Source of the DNA: Variovorax sp. Root473
Lineage (GTDB): Bacteria > Pseudomonadota > Gammaproteobacteria > Burkholderiales > Burkholderiaceae_C
DNA length: 64,000 nucleotides
Assembly (NCBI RefSeq): GCF_001426505.1
Contig: NZ_LMEV01000017.1
Location: forward strand, 651,208-715,207
Reading direction: 5' to 3'
The position numbers and the translations under genes were made by a program. Position 1 is the stretch's first letter. Each line of letters opens with the position of its first letter. The notes beneath the pieces are model-generated. The model was not told where the DNA came from. It saw only the letters and a list, made by a program, of their open reading frames with translations, and ran no database searches. Shown here in pieces: positions 55,995-64,000 of the stretch.

Positions 55995-57191
55995 ATGAAG
56001 ACCACCACATTCGCTCTTTCCGCCGTTTTCGCCGCCGCCGCACTGGCCGCCGGTGCCGCCCAGGCGCAGGACAAGGTCAAGATCGGCTTCATCACCGACA
56101 TGTCGAGCCTGTATGCCGACGTCGAAGGCAAGAACGGCGCGCTGGCCATCCAGATGGCCATCGACGACTTCGGCGGCAAGGTCAATGGCATGCCCATCGA
56201 GCTGCTCACGGCCGATCACCAGAACAAGGCCGACATCGCCGCCTCCAAGGCGCGCGAGTGGATCGACACGCAGGGCCTGACCATGCTGTTCGGCGGCACC
56301 AGCTCGGGCACCGGCCTGGCGATGGCCAAGGTGGCCCAGGAGAAGAAGCGCGTCTTCATCGTGAACGGCGCAGGCAGCTCGGCACTCACCAACGAACAGT
56401 GCTCGCCCTACACCGTGCACTATGCCTACGACACCGTGGCGCTCGCCAAGGGCACCGGCTCGGCCGTCATTGGCCGCGGTGACAAGAGCTGGTACTTCCT
56501 GACCGCCGATTACGCCTTCGGTCAGGCGCTCGAAGCCGACGCGACCAAGGTCGTGAAGGAAAAGGGCGGCACTGTGCTGGGCAGCGTGAAGCACCCGCTG
56601 AACACCTCCGACTTCTCGTCCTTCCTGCTGCAGGCGCAGAACTCCAAGGCACAGGTGCTGGCGCTGGCCAATGCCGGCGGCGACACCATCAACAGCATCA
56701 AGGCCGCGAAAGAGTTCGGCATCACCAAGAACATGAAGATGGTGGGCCTGCTGGTGTTCGTGACCGACGTGCACAGCCTGGGGCTGAAGAACACCGAAGG
56801 CCTGCTGCTCACCACCAGCTGGGACTGGAACCTCGACGACAAGACGCGCGCCTTCGGCAAGCGCTTCTTCGAGAAGACCAAGCGCATGCCTACCGACATC
56901 CAGGCCGCCGACTACTCGGCCACCATGACCTACCTGAAGGCCGTGCAGGCCTCCAAGACGATCGATGCCGACAAGGTCATGGCCACGCTCAAGTCCACGC
57001 CCATCGACGACTTCTACGCCAAGGGCAACATCCGTGCCGACGGCCGCTTCGTGCACGACATGTACCTGGTGCAGGTCAAGTCGCCGGCCGAGTCCAAGCA
57101 GCCGTGGGACTACTACAAGGTGGTCCAGAAGCTCAAGGGCGAAGACGTCTTCACCACGAAGGCTGAAAGCCGCTGCGCCCTCTGGAAGTGA
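55995..57191 (+). CDS. Periplasmic ABC binding protein 2 of the Liv-type operon
   Basis: A 398 aa paralogue of the preceding protein with its own signal peptide (FALSAVFAAAALAAGAAQAQ). The pair keeps the same length, the conserved Cys in TNEQCSPYTVHYAYDTVA and the C-terminal KAESRCALWK (against KAESKCTLWK), which suggests one disulfide in each. The duplicate lies 31 bases after the first copy. Confidence 0.9.
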   Translation: MKTTTFALSAVFAAAALAAGAAQAQDKVKIGFITDMSSLYADVEGKNGALAIQMAIDDFGGKVNGMPIELLTADHQNKADIAASKAREWIDTQGLTMLFGGTSSGTGLAMAKVAQEKKRVFIVNGAGSSALTNEQCSPYTVHYAYDTVALAKGTGSAVIGRGDKSWYFLTADYAFGQALEADATKVVKEKGGTVLGSVKHPLNTSDFSSFLLQAQNSKAQVLALANAGGDTINSIKAAKEFGITKNMKMVGLLVFVTDVHSLGLKNTEGLLLTTSWDWNLDDKTRAFGKRFFEKTKRMPTDIQAADYSATMTYLKAVQASKTIDADKVMATLKSTPIDDFYAKGNIRADGRFVHDMYLVQVKSPAESKQPWDYYKVVQKLKGEDVFTTKAESRCALWK

Positions 57192-57236
57192 CCTCCCGCG
57201 GGCGCCCCTGCGGCGCCCGGGTTCGTTGAAACGCTT

Positions 57237-58112
57237 ATGAACATTTCCCTTCCCGCCTTGTTGAGCCAGCTCCTCCTGGGGCTGGTCAACGGCTCGTTCT
57301 ACGCCATCCTGAGCCTCGGGCTGGCGGTGATCTTCGGTTTGCTCAACGTCATCAACTTCGCGCACGGCGCGCTGTTTATGCTCGGGGCCGTCCTCACGTG
57401 GATGGCCATGGAGTACCTGGGCGTCAACTACTGGGTGATGCTGATCGCTGCGCCGATCGTCATCGGCCTGTTCGGCGTGGTCATCGAACGGTTGCTGCTG
57501 CGCTGGATCTACAAGCTCGATCACCTCTACGGCCTGCTGCTCACGTTGGGCCTCACGCTGCTGATCGAAGGCGTGTTCCGCTCGGTCTACGGCGTGTCGG
57601 GGCTGCCCTACGACGCACCCGATGCGCTCTCGAGCGCCACCGACCTGGGCTTCATGGTGCTGCCCAACTACCGCGCCTGGGTCGTCGTGGCGTCGCTGGT
57701 GATCTGCTTTGCGACCTGGTACGTGATCGAGAAGACCCGCCTGGGCGCCTACCTGCGCGCCGGCACCGAGAACCCGCGGCTCGTGGAAGCCTTCGGCGTC
57801 AACGTGCCGCTGATGATCACGCTGACCTACGCCTTCGGTTGCGCGCTCGCCGCTTTTGCCGGCGTGCTGGCCGCACCGGTGATGCAGGTGTCGCCGCTGA
57901 TGGGGCAGAACCTCATCATCGTGGTGTTCGCGGTGGTCGTGATCGGCGGCATGGGGTCCATCATGGGCGCCATCCTCACGGGCCTGGGCCTGGGCGTGAT
58001 CGAAGGACTCACCAAGGTTTTCTATCCCGAGGCTTCCTCGACGGTTGTGTTCGTGATCATGGTCATCGTGCTGTTGATTCGCCCCGCCGGCCTGTTCGGC
58101 AAAGAGAAGTAA
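57237..58112 (+). CDS. livH: ABC transporter permease, LivH-like
   Basis: A 291 aa inner-membrane permease with about eight helices. It opens NISLPALLSQLLLGLVNGSFYAILSLGLAVIFGLLNVINFAHG, the standard LivH start, and has the cytoplasmic ATPase-contact region TRLGAYLRAGTENPRLVEAFGVNV near 165-190. Pairs with LivM. It starts 45 bases after the second binding protein. Confidence 0.93.
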   Translation: MNISLPALLSQLLLGLVNGSFYAILSLGLAVIFGLLNVINFAHGALFMLGAVLTWMAMEYLGVNYWVMLIAAPIVIGLFGVVIERLLLRWIYKLDHLYGLLLTLGLTLLIEGVFRSVYGVSGLPYDAPDALSSATDLGFMVLPNYRAWVVVASLVICFATWYVIEKTRLGAYLRAGTENPRLVEAFGVNVPLMITLTYAFGCALAAFAGVLAAPVMQVSPLMGQNLIIVVFAVVVIGGMGSIMGAILTGLGLGVIEGLTKVFYPEASSTVVFVIMVIVLLIRPAGLFGKEK

Positions 58113-58122
58113 GGCGAGCGGC

Positions 58123-59112
58123 ATGAACATGAAAAAAATCTCCACTGTCGTCTACGGCCTGCTGCTGCTCGCCCTGGTGCTCGCGCCGTTCTTCGGCGCC
58201 TATCCGGTGTTCGTGATGAAGCTCATGTGCTTCGCGCTGTTCGCCTCGGCCTTCAACCTGCTCTTGGGCTACACGGGCCTGCTGTCCTTCGGCCATGCGG
58301 CTTTCCTGGGCGGCTCGGCGTATGTGGCGGGCCATGCGATCAAGGTCTGGGGCCTCACGCCCGAGCTGGGCCTGATCGCGGGCACGCTCACCGGCGCGCT
58401 GCTGGGCTGGCTCTTCGGCATCCTGGCCATCCGTCGCCAGGGCATCTACTTCGCGATGATCACGCTGGCGCTCGCGCAGATGATGTTCTTCGTCGCGTTG
58501 CAGGCGAAGTTCACGGGCGGCGAAGACGGCCTGCAGGGCGTGCCGCGCGGCAAGCTCTTCGGCGTCATCGACCTGTCGAACGACCTGACCATGTACTACG
58601 TGGCGCTCGTCGTCGTCGTGCTGGCCTTTTTGCTGATCGTGCGCACCATCCATTCGCCGTTCGGGCAGGTGCTCAAGGGCATCAAGGAAAACGAGCCGCG
58701 CGCGCTCTCGCTGGGCTACGACGTGGGGCGCTTCAAGCTGCTGGCCTTCGTGATCTCGGCCGCGCTGTCGGGCCTGGCCGGTTCGCTCAAGACGCTGGTA
58801 CTGGGCTTTGCCACGCTGTCCGACGTGCACTGGACCGCCTCGGGCCAGGTCATCCTGATGACGCTGGTCGGTGGTCTGGGCACGCTGTCGGGGCCGCTGG
58901 TCGGCTCGGCCGTGGTGGTGCTGCTGGAGAACAAGATCGGCGAACTCGGCAGCTTCCTGGCCCGCATCACCACCATCGACTGGTTCAACACGCTGGGCGA
59001 GTCGGTGACCATGGTCACAGGCCTGATCTTCGTGATCTGCGTGCTGGCCTTCCGCAAGGGCATCATGGGCGAGATCATCGCCTTCATCGATCGGCGCCGC
59101 ACGAAGCAGTGA
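58123..59112 (+). CDS. livM: ABC transporter permease, LivM-like
   Basis: A 329 aa permease with about ten helices. LLLGYTGLLSFGHAAFLGGSAYVAG near 46-70 and the coupling segment SPFGQVLKGIKENEPRALSLGYDV near 180-205 are typical. Last gene of the operon; the stop is 10 bases past a possible read-through into a hairpin (59132-59155). Confidence 0.93.
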   Translation: MNMKKISTVVYGLLLLALVLAPFFGAYPVFVMKLMCFALFASAFNLLLGYTGLLSFGHAAFLGGSAYVAGHAIKVWGLTPELGLIAGTLTGALLGWLFGILAIRRQGIYFAMITLALAQMMFFVALQAKFTGGEDGLQGVPRGKLFGVIDLSNDLTMYYVALVVVVLAFLLIVRTIHSPFGQVLKGIKENEPRALSLGYDVGRFKLLAFVISAALSGLAGSLKTLVLGFATLSDVHWTASGQVILMTLVGGLGTLSGPLVGSAVVVLLENKIGELGSFLARITTIDWFNTLGESVTMVTGLIFVICVLAFRKGIMGEIIAFIDRRRTKQ

Positions 59113-59131
59113 CGCAGAGGCCGTGGCGGCA

Positions 59132-59155
59132 GCAGACGGTGTGAACATCGTCTGC
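59132..59155 (+). terminator. Hairpin after livM
   Basis: GCAGACG (59132-59138) pairs with CGTCTGC (59149-59155), with outer GGC/GCC pairs. There is no T run, so it may be a rho-type or processing end. It lies 19 bases after the livM stop. Confidence 0.45.
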
Positions 59156-59251
59156 GCCGGCAGGCCAGCGCAGGCGGGGTGGGTACCCTGCGCCACTTGT
59201 GGCCCTTGCGGCCGGGGCGCAGAATCCGGCTCCCACTTCGAGGAGTCGGCC

Positions 59252-59701
59252 ATGGCCCTTCTTCCGTACTTTGTCCTGACACCCGAACGGCGCGACACGC
59301 CGCTGAACGTGCTCGGCACGCAGGTGACGGTGCTGGCGCCGAACGCCTCGACGCAGAGCTACGGCGTCACCTTCCAGCGTGGTGACGAAGGCACGGGCCC
59401 GCCACCGCACAGCCACGACTGGGACGAGTCGTTCTACGTGCTCGGCGGCGAGGTCGAGTTTCACTGCAACGGTCAGGCCCACCGGTGCCAGCCCGGCACG
59501 CTGGTGCATGTGCCGCGCGGCACGGTGCACGGCTTTCACTACGGCAAGGGCGGCGGGCAGATGCTCGAGATCACCGGGCAGGACGCGATGGCCGCGCAGA
59601 TGTTCACTGCCATCGACCGCGAGATTCCGGTCGGGCCGGCACCTGATATTCCGAAGCTGCTGGCGGTGCTGGAGCGCAATGGGGTGACGGTTTCGGCGTA
59701 G
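59252..59701 (+). CDS. Cupin-domain protein
   Basis: A 149 aa single-domain cupin. Motif 1 is PPPHSHDWDESFYVLGGEVEF with His/His/Glu metal ligands; motif 2 is PGTLVHVPRGTVHGFHYG with the fourth His. It may be a small-molecule-binding or enzymatic cupin; function unknown. GAGGAG about 10 bases upstream supports the ATG at 59252 over a longer reading. Confidence 0.85.
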   Translation: MALLPYFVLTPERRDTPLNVLGTQVTVLAPNASTQSYGVTFQRGDEGTGPPPHSHDWDESFYVLGGEVEFHCNGQAHRCQPGTLVHVPRGTVHGFHYGKGGGQMLEITGQDAMAAQMFTAIDREIPVGPAPDIPKLLAVLERNGVTVSA

Positions 59702-59741
59702 TTCACACGGCGGCGCCATCGGCCCTGGCAAGGCTTCGCAC

Positions 59742-59969
59742 TCACTCGGAGGCGGACGGCCGCCGCTGTCGCAGCGACCTTTCGTTCGCCCGGCGTTGCA
59801 CCGCTCTTGCAGCGCGGCTGATGACGAAGAAGACGGCCGCAATCCCCGCAGCAGCGCAGGCGCCCGTCAGCCGGCCGAAGGGAATGCCGAATGCAATCCC
59901 TGCCAGCAGGGCGAAAAGTCCGAGCTGAAGAAGATCTCCGATGGCGTCGAGCCGGTGCACCCATTTCAT
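59742..59969 (-). CDS. Small two-helix membrane protein
   Basis: A 75 aa protein with two hydrophobic helices (LLQLGLFALLAGIAFGIPFG and ACAAAGIAAVFFVIS) and a basic C-terminal tail. GGAGG lies about 8 bases before the ATG, which supports it being real. It follows the CrtC-like gene by 45 bases on the same strand. I do not recognise the family. Confidence 0.6.
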   Translation of the reverse strand: MKWVHRLDAIGDLLQLGLFALLAGIAFGIPFGRLTGACAAAGIAAVFFVISRAARAVQRRANERSLRQRRPSASE

Positions 59970-60014
59970 CGCAAGCCTCCGTTGTCGTGAATTGCCAGCA
60001 TCCGGCGCTTCGCC

Positions 60015-61112
60015 TCACAGCCGCAGCGGCGCCGCATACCCCGTCATCTCCAGATACCCGCGCCCCACGCGCTTTCCTTGCTGCACATCACGCAGTTCGC
60101 TCAACCCTTCCCAGTACACGCCTCCCGTCGAGCCGCGGCTGTCCAGTTCCTGGTCGTCGAGCAGCGCCTGCACCTCGAAGCGGCCCGCGGGCGTGTCGAT
60201 GCGCCAGTGCGTGGGGTAGCTCGCGCGGGTGCGCGGGCTGGTCCAGCTGCGCAGGGCGTCGAAGCGCACTTCGCCGGGACCGAAGATGCGCGCCGCGCCA
60301 CCGCGCGCACGGAACGAGCCGCCGGACCACAGCGCACTGCCGTCGCGGCGGCGCAGGTGGAAGGCGGTGAGTGCGCTGCCGTCGTCGAGGTTCATGCCGA
60401 TCCAGTCCCAGCCCACGGCCTCGGGGTGCATCAGCGCTTCGCTCCATTCGTGGTCGAGCCACGCGGTGCCGGTGATTTCGAACGGGGCCTGGCCTTGCAG
60501 CGTGAGGCGGCCTTGCGCCTGCAGGTGCGGTTCGCTGTAGTAGTAGCTCGCCTGCTCGGGAGCGGGGCCCTTGCGCGACAGGCCTTCGCGGCCTTGCAGC
60601 AGCACCGGCTGCGCGGGGGTGAAGCGCAGGTCGAGCGTGAATTCGCCGGCGGGGATGCGCGCGGTGTAGGCGCCGCTGCCGGCATCGCGCGCCAGCGACC
60701 AGTCGCGCAACCGCACGTCTGTGTCGGTTTCGCTGGCCGAGGCGACGTCGAAGCCCGCGCGGGCGATGCGCTGGTCGTGCCGCAGCACGCGGCCTTCGAG
60801 GTCGGTGACGGCCGCGTGCGCGAACACCAGCTGCTTGGCGGCGAAGGCCGAGCGCATGGCCTGTGTGGCATCGACGCGCGAGCGGAAGAAGGTCACCTGG
60901 AAACCGAACGCGCGCCCCGCGGCGGTCTGGCCGTGGCCGGTGATGTACCACCACTCGGTGCGCAGGTCGGGGTGGCTGCCGAAGTCGCGCGGGAACTGCA
61001 GCGCCTTCGCGGGCAGGGCCCGGGCGGCATGCGGCGCGCCCGCAGCGGCCAGCGCGGCCAGCAGCAACAGCTGCCGCCGCCCGACGAAGCCACCGGGTGC
61101 GCGCGTCGGCAT
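60015..61112 (-). CDS. CrtC/AttH-like lipocalin-domain secreted protein
   Basis: A 365 aa protein with a signal peptide (GRRQLLLLAALAAAGAPHAARA, possibly Tat because of the RR). The conserved opening PRDFGSHPDLRTEWWYITGH and later SYYYSEPHLQAQGRL, TAWLDHEWSEALMHPEAVGWDWIGMNLDDG belong to the hydroxyneurosporene-synthase/AttH family. No carotenoid genes are near, so a role as a hydratase is unlikely. It starts 2 bases after the PLP gene and is probably co-transcribed. Confidence 0.88.
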   Translation of the reverse strand: MPTRAPGGFVGRRQLLLLAALAAAGAPHAARALPAKALQFPRDFGSHPDLRTEWWYITGHGQTAAGRAFGFQVTFFRSRVDATQAMRSAFAAKQLVFAHAAVTDLEGRVLRHDQRIARAGFDVASASETDTDVRLRDWSLARDAGSGAYTARIPAGEFTLDLRFTPAQPVLLQGREGLSRKGPAPEQASYYYSEPHLQAQGRLTLQGQAPFEITGTAWLDHEWSEALMHPEAVGWDWIGMNLDDGSALTAFHLRRRDGSALWSGGSFRARGGAARIFGPGEVRFDALRSWTSPRTRASYPTHWRIDTPAGRFEVQALLDDQELDSRGSTGGVYWEGLSELRDVQQGKRVGRGYLEMTGYAAPLRL

Positions 61113-61114
61113 CG

Positions 61115-62191
61115 TCAACCCGCCATCAGTGCGTCGATGCGCTGCTGCGCCGGCGCGATGTCGCCGAAGGCGTTGCGCACCCAGTCGGCGTCGTGATAGC
61201 TCGGCAGGTAGCGTTCGCCCGCGTCGCACAGCAGCGAAAGAATGGAGCCCTGCTGGCCGGCCGCGCGCATTTCATGTGCCACGGCCAGCATGCCGACGAA
61301 GTTGGTGCCGGTCGACGGACCGACCTTGCGGCCCAGCAGTGCCGACAGCGCATGCATGGCCGCCACCGAATCGAGGTTGGGCACTTCGAGCATGCGGTCG
61401 ACCAGCGTGCGCACGAAGCTGGGCTCCACGCGCGGGCGGCCGATGCCTTCGATGCGCGAGCCGGGCGCGGTCAGCGTCGTGTCGCCGCTGCGGTGATAGG
61501 CCGAGAACACCGAGCCTTCGGGGTCGGCCACGCACACCTGCGTGTCGTGGCAGCGAAAGCGCAGGTAGCGCCCGATGGTGGCGCTGGTGCCGCCGGTGCC
61601 GGCGCCCACCACGATCCATGTGGGCACGGGGTGCCGCTCGTGGGCCATCTGCTGGAACATGCTCTCGGCAATGTTGTTGTTGCCGCGCCAGTCGGTCGCG
61701 CGCTCGGCGTACGTGAACTGGTCCATGTAGTGGCCGCCGCTGCGCTCGGCCAGCGCACGGGCCTCGTCGTACACCTGTGCCGCATGGTCCACGAAGTGGC
61801 AGCGCGCGCCGTAGAAGGCGATCTGCGCGACCTTCTCGGGCGAGGTGCTGCGCGGCATCACGGCAATGAAGGGCAGGCCCAGCAGCCGCGCGAAGTAGGC
61901 CTCGCTCACGGCGGTGGAGCCGCTGGAGGCCTCGACGATGGTCGTGCCTTCGCGCACCCAGCCGTTGCACAGCGCGTACAGGAACAGCGAACGCGCGAGC
62001 CGGTGCTTGAGGCTGCCGGTGGGGTGCGTCGATTCATCCTTCAGGTACAGGTCGATGCCGCGCGCGGCGAGCGCGGGCAGCGGCAGCGGAATGAGGTGCG
62101 TGTCGGCGCTGCGCTGGTAGTCGGCTTCGATGCGGCGGATTGCGCCGGAGAGCCAGTCGCCGCAGGAGGAGGATGAAGGGGTGGGCTGCAT
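61115..62191 (-). CDS. PLP-dependent cysteine synthase-family enzyme, Cds1-like
   Basis: A 358 aa fold-type II enzyme. The Schiff-base Lys is in [11 protein letters not shown] near 57-67, and the PLP phosphate loop is [14 protein letters not shown]. Unlike CysK it lacks the usual SxGNTG; the region reads [21 protein letters not shown], as in Cds1-type L-cysteine desulfhydrases that release H2S. The exact reaction is not proven. It begins the minus-strand group with the CrtC-like gene. Confidence 0.85.
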   Translation of the reverse strand: MQPTPSSSSCGDWLSGAIRRIEADYQRSADTHLIPLPLPALAARGIDLYLKDESTHPTGSLKHRLARSLFLYALCNGWVREGTTIVEASSGSTAVSEAYFARLLGLPFIAVMPRSTSPEKVAQIAFYGARCHFVDHAAQVYDEARALAERSGGHYMDQFTYAERATDWRGNNNIAESMFQQMAHERHPVPTWIVVGAGTGGTSATIGRYLRFRCHDTQVCVADPEGSVFSAYHRSGDTTLTAPGSRIEGIGRPRVEPSFVRTLVDRMLEVPNLDSVAAMHALSALLGRKVGPSTGTNFVGMLAVAHEMRAAGQQGSILSLLCDAGERYLPSYHDADWVRNAFGDIAPAQQRIDALMAG

Positions 62192-62218
62192 AGCGCGCCA
62201 GTCTACAAGTCATGCTCT

Positions 62219-62235
62219 GTCACCCGGCGGGTGAC
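62219..62235. promoter_or_regulatory. Short palindrome upstream of the PLP gene
   Basis: GTCACCC-GGC-GGGTGAC forms a perfect 7-bp hairpin or operator 27 bases upstream of the Cds1-like ATG. It lies at the junction with the penicillin-acylase remnant. Its role is unknown. Confidence 0.35.
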
Positions 62236-62258
62236 GGAAAGCGACGGGATGGTCGGGC

Positions 62259-62515
62259 TTCCGCAACGGCGACGAGCTGCCCTCGGAGTTCGACCCCGCG
62301 CGCGGCTACGTGGTGACGGCCAACGAGAACAACATCCTGCCCGACCATCCCGTCGCGAAGAAGAGCGTGGGCCACGAGTGCAGCGATGCGGCGTGCGCGC
62401 CGCCTCAAGGCGCTGTTCGCGGCCAAGGTGGCAGCAGGCTCGCGCTTCACGATCGAGGACTCGCAGCGCATGCAGAGCGACATCGTCGCCACGCCGGCGC
62501 AGCGCCGCTGCCGCG
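62259..62515 (+). pseudogene. Remnant of a penicillin-acylase-family gene
   Basis: About 85 residues in two frames resemble the Ntn-hydrolase penicillin acylase family. Frame one gives FRNGDELPSEFDPARGYVVTANENN and ILPDHPVAKKSVGHE; after a one-base deletion near 62394 the match goes on in another frame as RARRLKALFAAKVAAGSRFTIEDSQRMQSDIVATPAQR. No start, catalytic N-terminal Ser or later part is present. The rest up to about 62720 holds no recognisable gene. Confidence 0.75.
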
Positions 62516-62727
62516 CTGTAAAGAGGGCGCTGCCCCCGCCCGCCGCGGCGCGCCCGGCCACGCCGGTCGTCACGCGGTCGTCATTCGCCGATGTGATGCT
62601 TGCAGGAGTTGAAATACTGCCCACAAGCTTGCTGACACGATCCACTTCTTCCTTGTTGACTTCAGCGCATGGTGGTCGTGGGCGAGTGGTTGGACGGGGC
62701 TTGGGCCGGGGCAGGGACGACAGGCTC

Positions 62728-63435
62728 GTGCGAGCCTTTGTCTCTGGCCTGACGTGCACAGCAGTGTGCGTCTGCATCGCCTGGGGATCGACAGCGAAGG
62801 CCGTGGCCGCGGGCACCGAGGTGCAGTCGGCAGATGCCGCCACCCGCGCGTCGTCCGAATCGCAGATGCTCGACTTCGACCTGCCGGCGCAGCCCTTGGC
62901 GGCTGCCCTGGCGCAATACGTTGCGGTGTCGGGGCGATCGGTGATGTTCATCGACGAGTGGGTGGCGGGGCGAACGTCCGCCCCGGTGCGCGGGCGCCAT
63001 ACGCCGCATGCCGCCTTGCGGGCCTTGCTGGCCGGCACAGGTTTCGCCGCGGACGACGTGGACACGCAGCTTTCCGGTGCCTTCATCCTGAAGCGCGTCG
63101 CAGCGGCGCCCGGGCTGGCATCGACCGTCGGTTCGCCACGCGGGTACGACGCCCTGGTCCAGGCCCGCGTCTGGGACGCGCTGTGCGCCGATCTGCGTAC
63201 GGCCCCCGGCCACTACCGCGCGATCCTGCAACTGCAGGTGACCACGTCGGGCCGCATCAGCCAGGCCAGCCTGGTGTCGTCTTCGGGAGACCCGGGGCGG
63301 GACGCCGCCATGCTCGCGGCATTGGCCCCTGTGAAGATGGACCGCCCCCCGCCCGCGGACCTGGCGCTGCCGCTCACGCTGGCCATCCTCCCGCACGACG
63401 TGTTGCCCGGACCCCGCTGTGCCACGGTGCACTGA
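62728..63435 (+). CDS. STN-domain protein with TonB-C-like end
   Basis: A 235 aa protein if started at GTG 62728. A signal peptide follows (GLTCTAVCVCIAWGSTAKAVAA). Residues about 45-120 are an STN domain (LDFDLPAQPLAAALAQYVAVSG, then APVRGRHTPHAALRALLAGTGF), normally the signalling domain of TonB receptors. The last 90 residues (YRAILQLQVTTSGRISQASLVSSSGDPGRDAAML) look like a TonB C-terminal domain. The start is uncertain (GTG 62686 also possible). The sigma factor starts 3 bases after its stop, which suggests co-operation in envelope signalling. Confidence 0.75.
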   Translation: MRAFVSGLTCTAVCVCIAWGSTAKAVAAGTEVQSADAATRASSESQMLDFDLPAQPLAAALAQYVAVSGRSVMFIDEWVAGRTSAPVRGRHTPHAALRALLAGTGFAADDVDTQLSGAFILKRVAAAPGLASTVGSPRGYDALVQARVWDALCADLRTAPGHYRAILQLQVTTSGRISQASLVSSSGDPGRDAAMLAALAPVKMDRPPPADLALPLTLAILPHDVLPGPRCATVH

Positions 63436-63438
63436 CAC

Positions 63439-63966
63439 ATGACGGAGAACGTCATCCCGCTGCTGCGCAGCTTCCTGGTGCAACGCTACGAGCAGCTCAG
63501 GCAACGCCTGGCCGTGCGGCTGGGGAATCGCGAACTGGCGGAAGACGCCCTGCACGAAACCTGGCTGAAGCTGGAGCGCAGCCAGCCCATGGCGGGCCCC
63601 ATTGCAACGCCCCAGGCGTACCTGCTGCGCATGGCGGTCAACCTGGCCATCGACGTCCGGCGCGCACAGAGCCAGGTCTTGCTGTCCGACGACATCGACA
63701 TGCTGATGAACGAGCTGCCGGACCCGACGCCCGGTCCTGCCGAGGTCGCCGAGGCCCGTTCGCAGCTGGAGGCGCTGGACGGCCTTCTGTCGCGCCTGCC
63801 GCCGCGCCGCCGCGAGATCCTGCTGTTGGTTCGCCTGGAGGGCTGGTCCCAGCGGGACGTGGCCACGCGGCTTGGCATTCCCGTGCGGACCGTCGAGTAC
63901 GAACTGAAGGCCGCGCAGGATCTTCTGTTCTCGCGGCTGGAACCGCGCCCTGGCAGGTCTTCATGA
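63439..63966 (+). CDS. FecI-type ECF sigma factor
   Basis: A 175 aa sigma factor. Region 2 is LLRSFLVQRYEQLRQRLAVRLGN to RMAVNLAIDVRRAQ; region 4 is RLPPRRREILLLVRLEGWSQRDVATRLGIPVRTVEYELKAA. FecI-type factors usually answer an extracytoplasmic signal passed on by a FecR-type anti-sigma and a TonB receptor. The next gene starts at the ATGA overlap. Confidence 0.92.
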   Translation: MTENVIPLLRSFLVQRYEQLRQRLAVRLGNRELAEDALHETWLKLERSQPMAGPIATPQAYLLRMAVNLAIDVRRAQSQVLLSDDIDMLMNELPDPTPGPAEVAEARSQLEALDGLLSRLPPRRREILLLVRLEGWSQRDVATRLGIPVRTVEYELKAAQDLLFSRLEPRPGRSS

Positions 63967-64000
63967 CGGCACGAAGAAATAGTTTGCGGATTGCGGTGTC
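63963..64000 (+). CDS. Start of a probable FecR-type gene, cut by window edge
   Basis: Twelve codons (MTARRNSLRIAV) begin at an ATG overlapping the sigma-factor stop (ATGA). By position this should be the membrane anti-sigma partner (FecR family), but the visible part is too short to show any motif. Confidence 0.45.
   Translation, partial: MTARRNSLRIAV

Noticed and set aside
60015..61112. Annotation as carotenoid 1,2-hydratase
   Set aside because: The family match is real, but no carotenoid genes are present and most members are not hydratases, so only the fold family is claimed.

Overview
The window reads as chromosomal DNA of a GC-rich betaproteobacterium, most like the Comamonadaceae (Variovorax or a close relative). 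This rests on the nuo order ending in a DUF2818 membrane protein, NUDIX and DUF1178 genes, the secG-tRNA-Leu-nuoA junction, and the style of the nitrate-assimilation cluster. It is an inference from gene content; no database comparison was made. Almost all of the window is coding.

1-16373 is an assimilatory nitrate island. On the minus strand lie cobA (runs off the left edge), a YbiB-like protein, nasA (nitrate reductase with a C-terminal BFD domain), nirD with full Rieske ligands, and nirB. They supply nitrate-to-ammonia reduction and the uroporphyrinogen methylation needed for siroheme. A membrane-anchored PP2C phosphatase/kinase fusion is divergent to nirB. Then come narK, a soluble pseudo-receiver/ANTAR/PilJ-type protein, the nitrate ABC transporter nrtABD, and a NIT-ANTAR regulator like NasR. 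Both narK and nrtA have a predicted sigma-54 promoter and an RNA hairpin near the 5' end whose hexaloop starts AACG (A at 1, G at 4, as ANTAR proteins prefer). Each is followed by a terminator or a possible one. nrtA also has an NtrC-like palindrome about 137 bp upstream of the predicted start.

16474-28707 is mixed: tsaD, an esterase, an Hsp20, a periplasmic binding protein, an aminotransferase carrying an in-frame palindromic repeat, an AraC regulator and an EamA transporter that runs into rpsO. Then follow pnp, a quinone oxidoreductase, tpiA, secG and tRNA-Leu(GAG).

28775-43359 is the complete 14-gene complex I operon nuoA-N, followed by a DUF2818 gene, a NUDIX hydrolase and a DUF1178 gene.

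44816-51654 holds an ABC exporter divergent to a marR-oprM-emrA-emrB efflux operon, whose promoter has a MarR-type palindrome between -35 and -10. An AGE-family epimerase follows. 53246-59112 is a Liv-type ABC uptake operon with two tandem binding proteins and an unusual Arg in the LivF Walker A motif.

The right end has a cupin, a small membrane protein, a CrtC/AttH-like secreted protein with a Cds1-like PLP enzyme, a broken penicillin-acylase fragment, and the start of an STN-protein/FecI-sigma/(FecR) locus cut by the right edge.

No CRISPR array, rRNA or intact insertion sequence was seen. The most distinctive features are the doubled ANTAR control of nitrate genes and the possibility that narK and nirBD-nasA form one transcript running antisense through the kinase gene.
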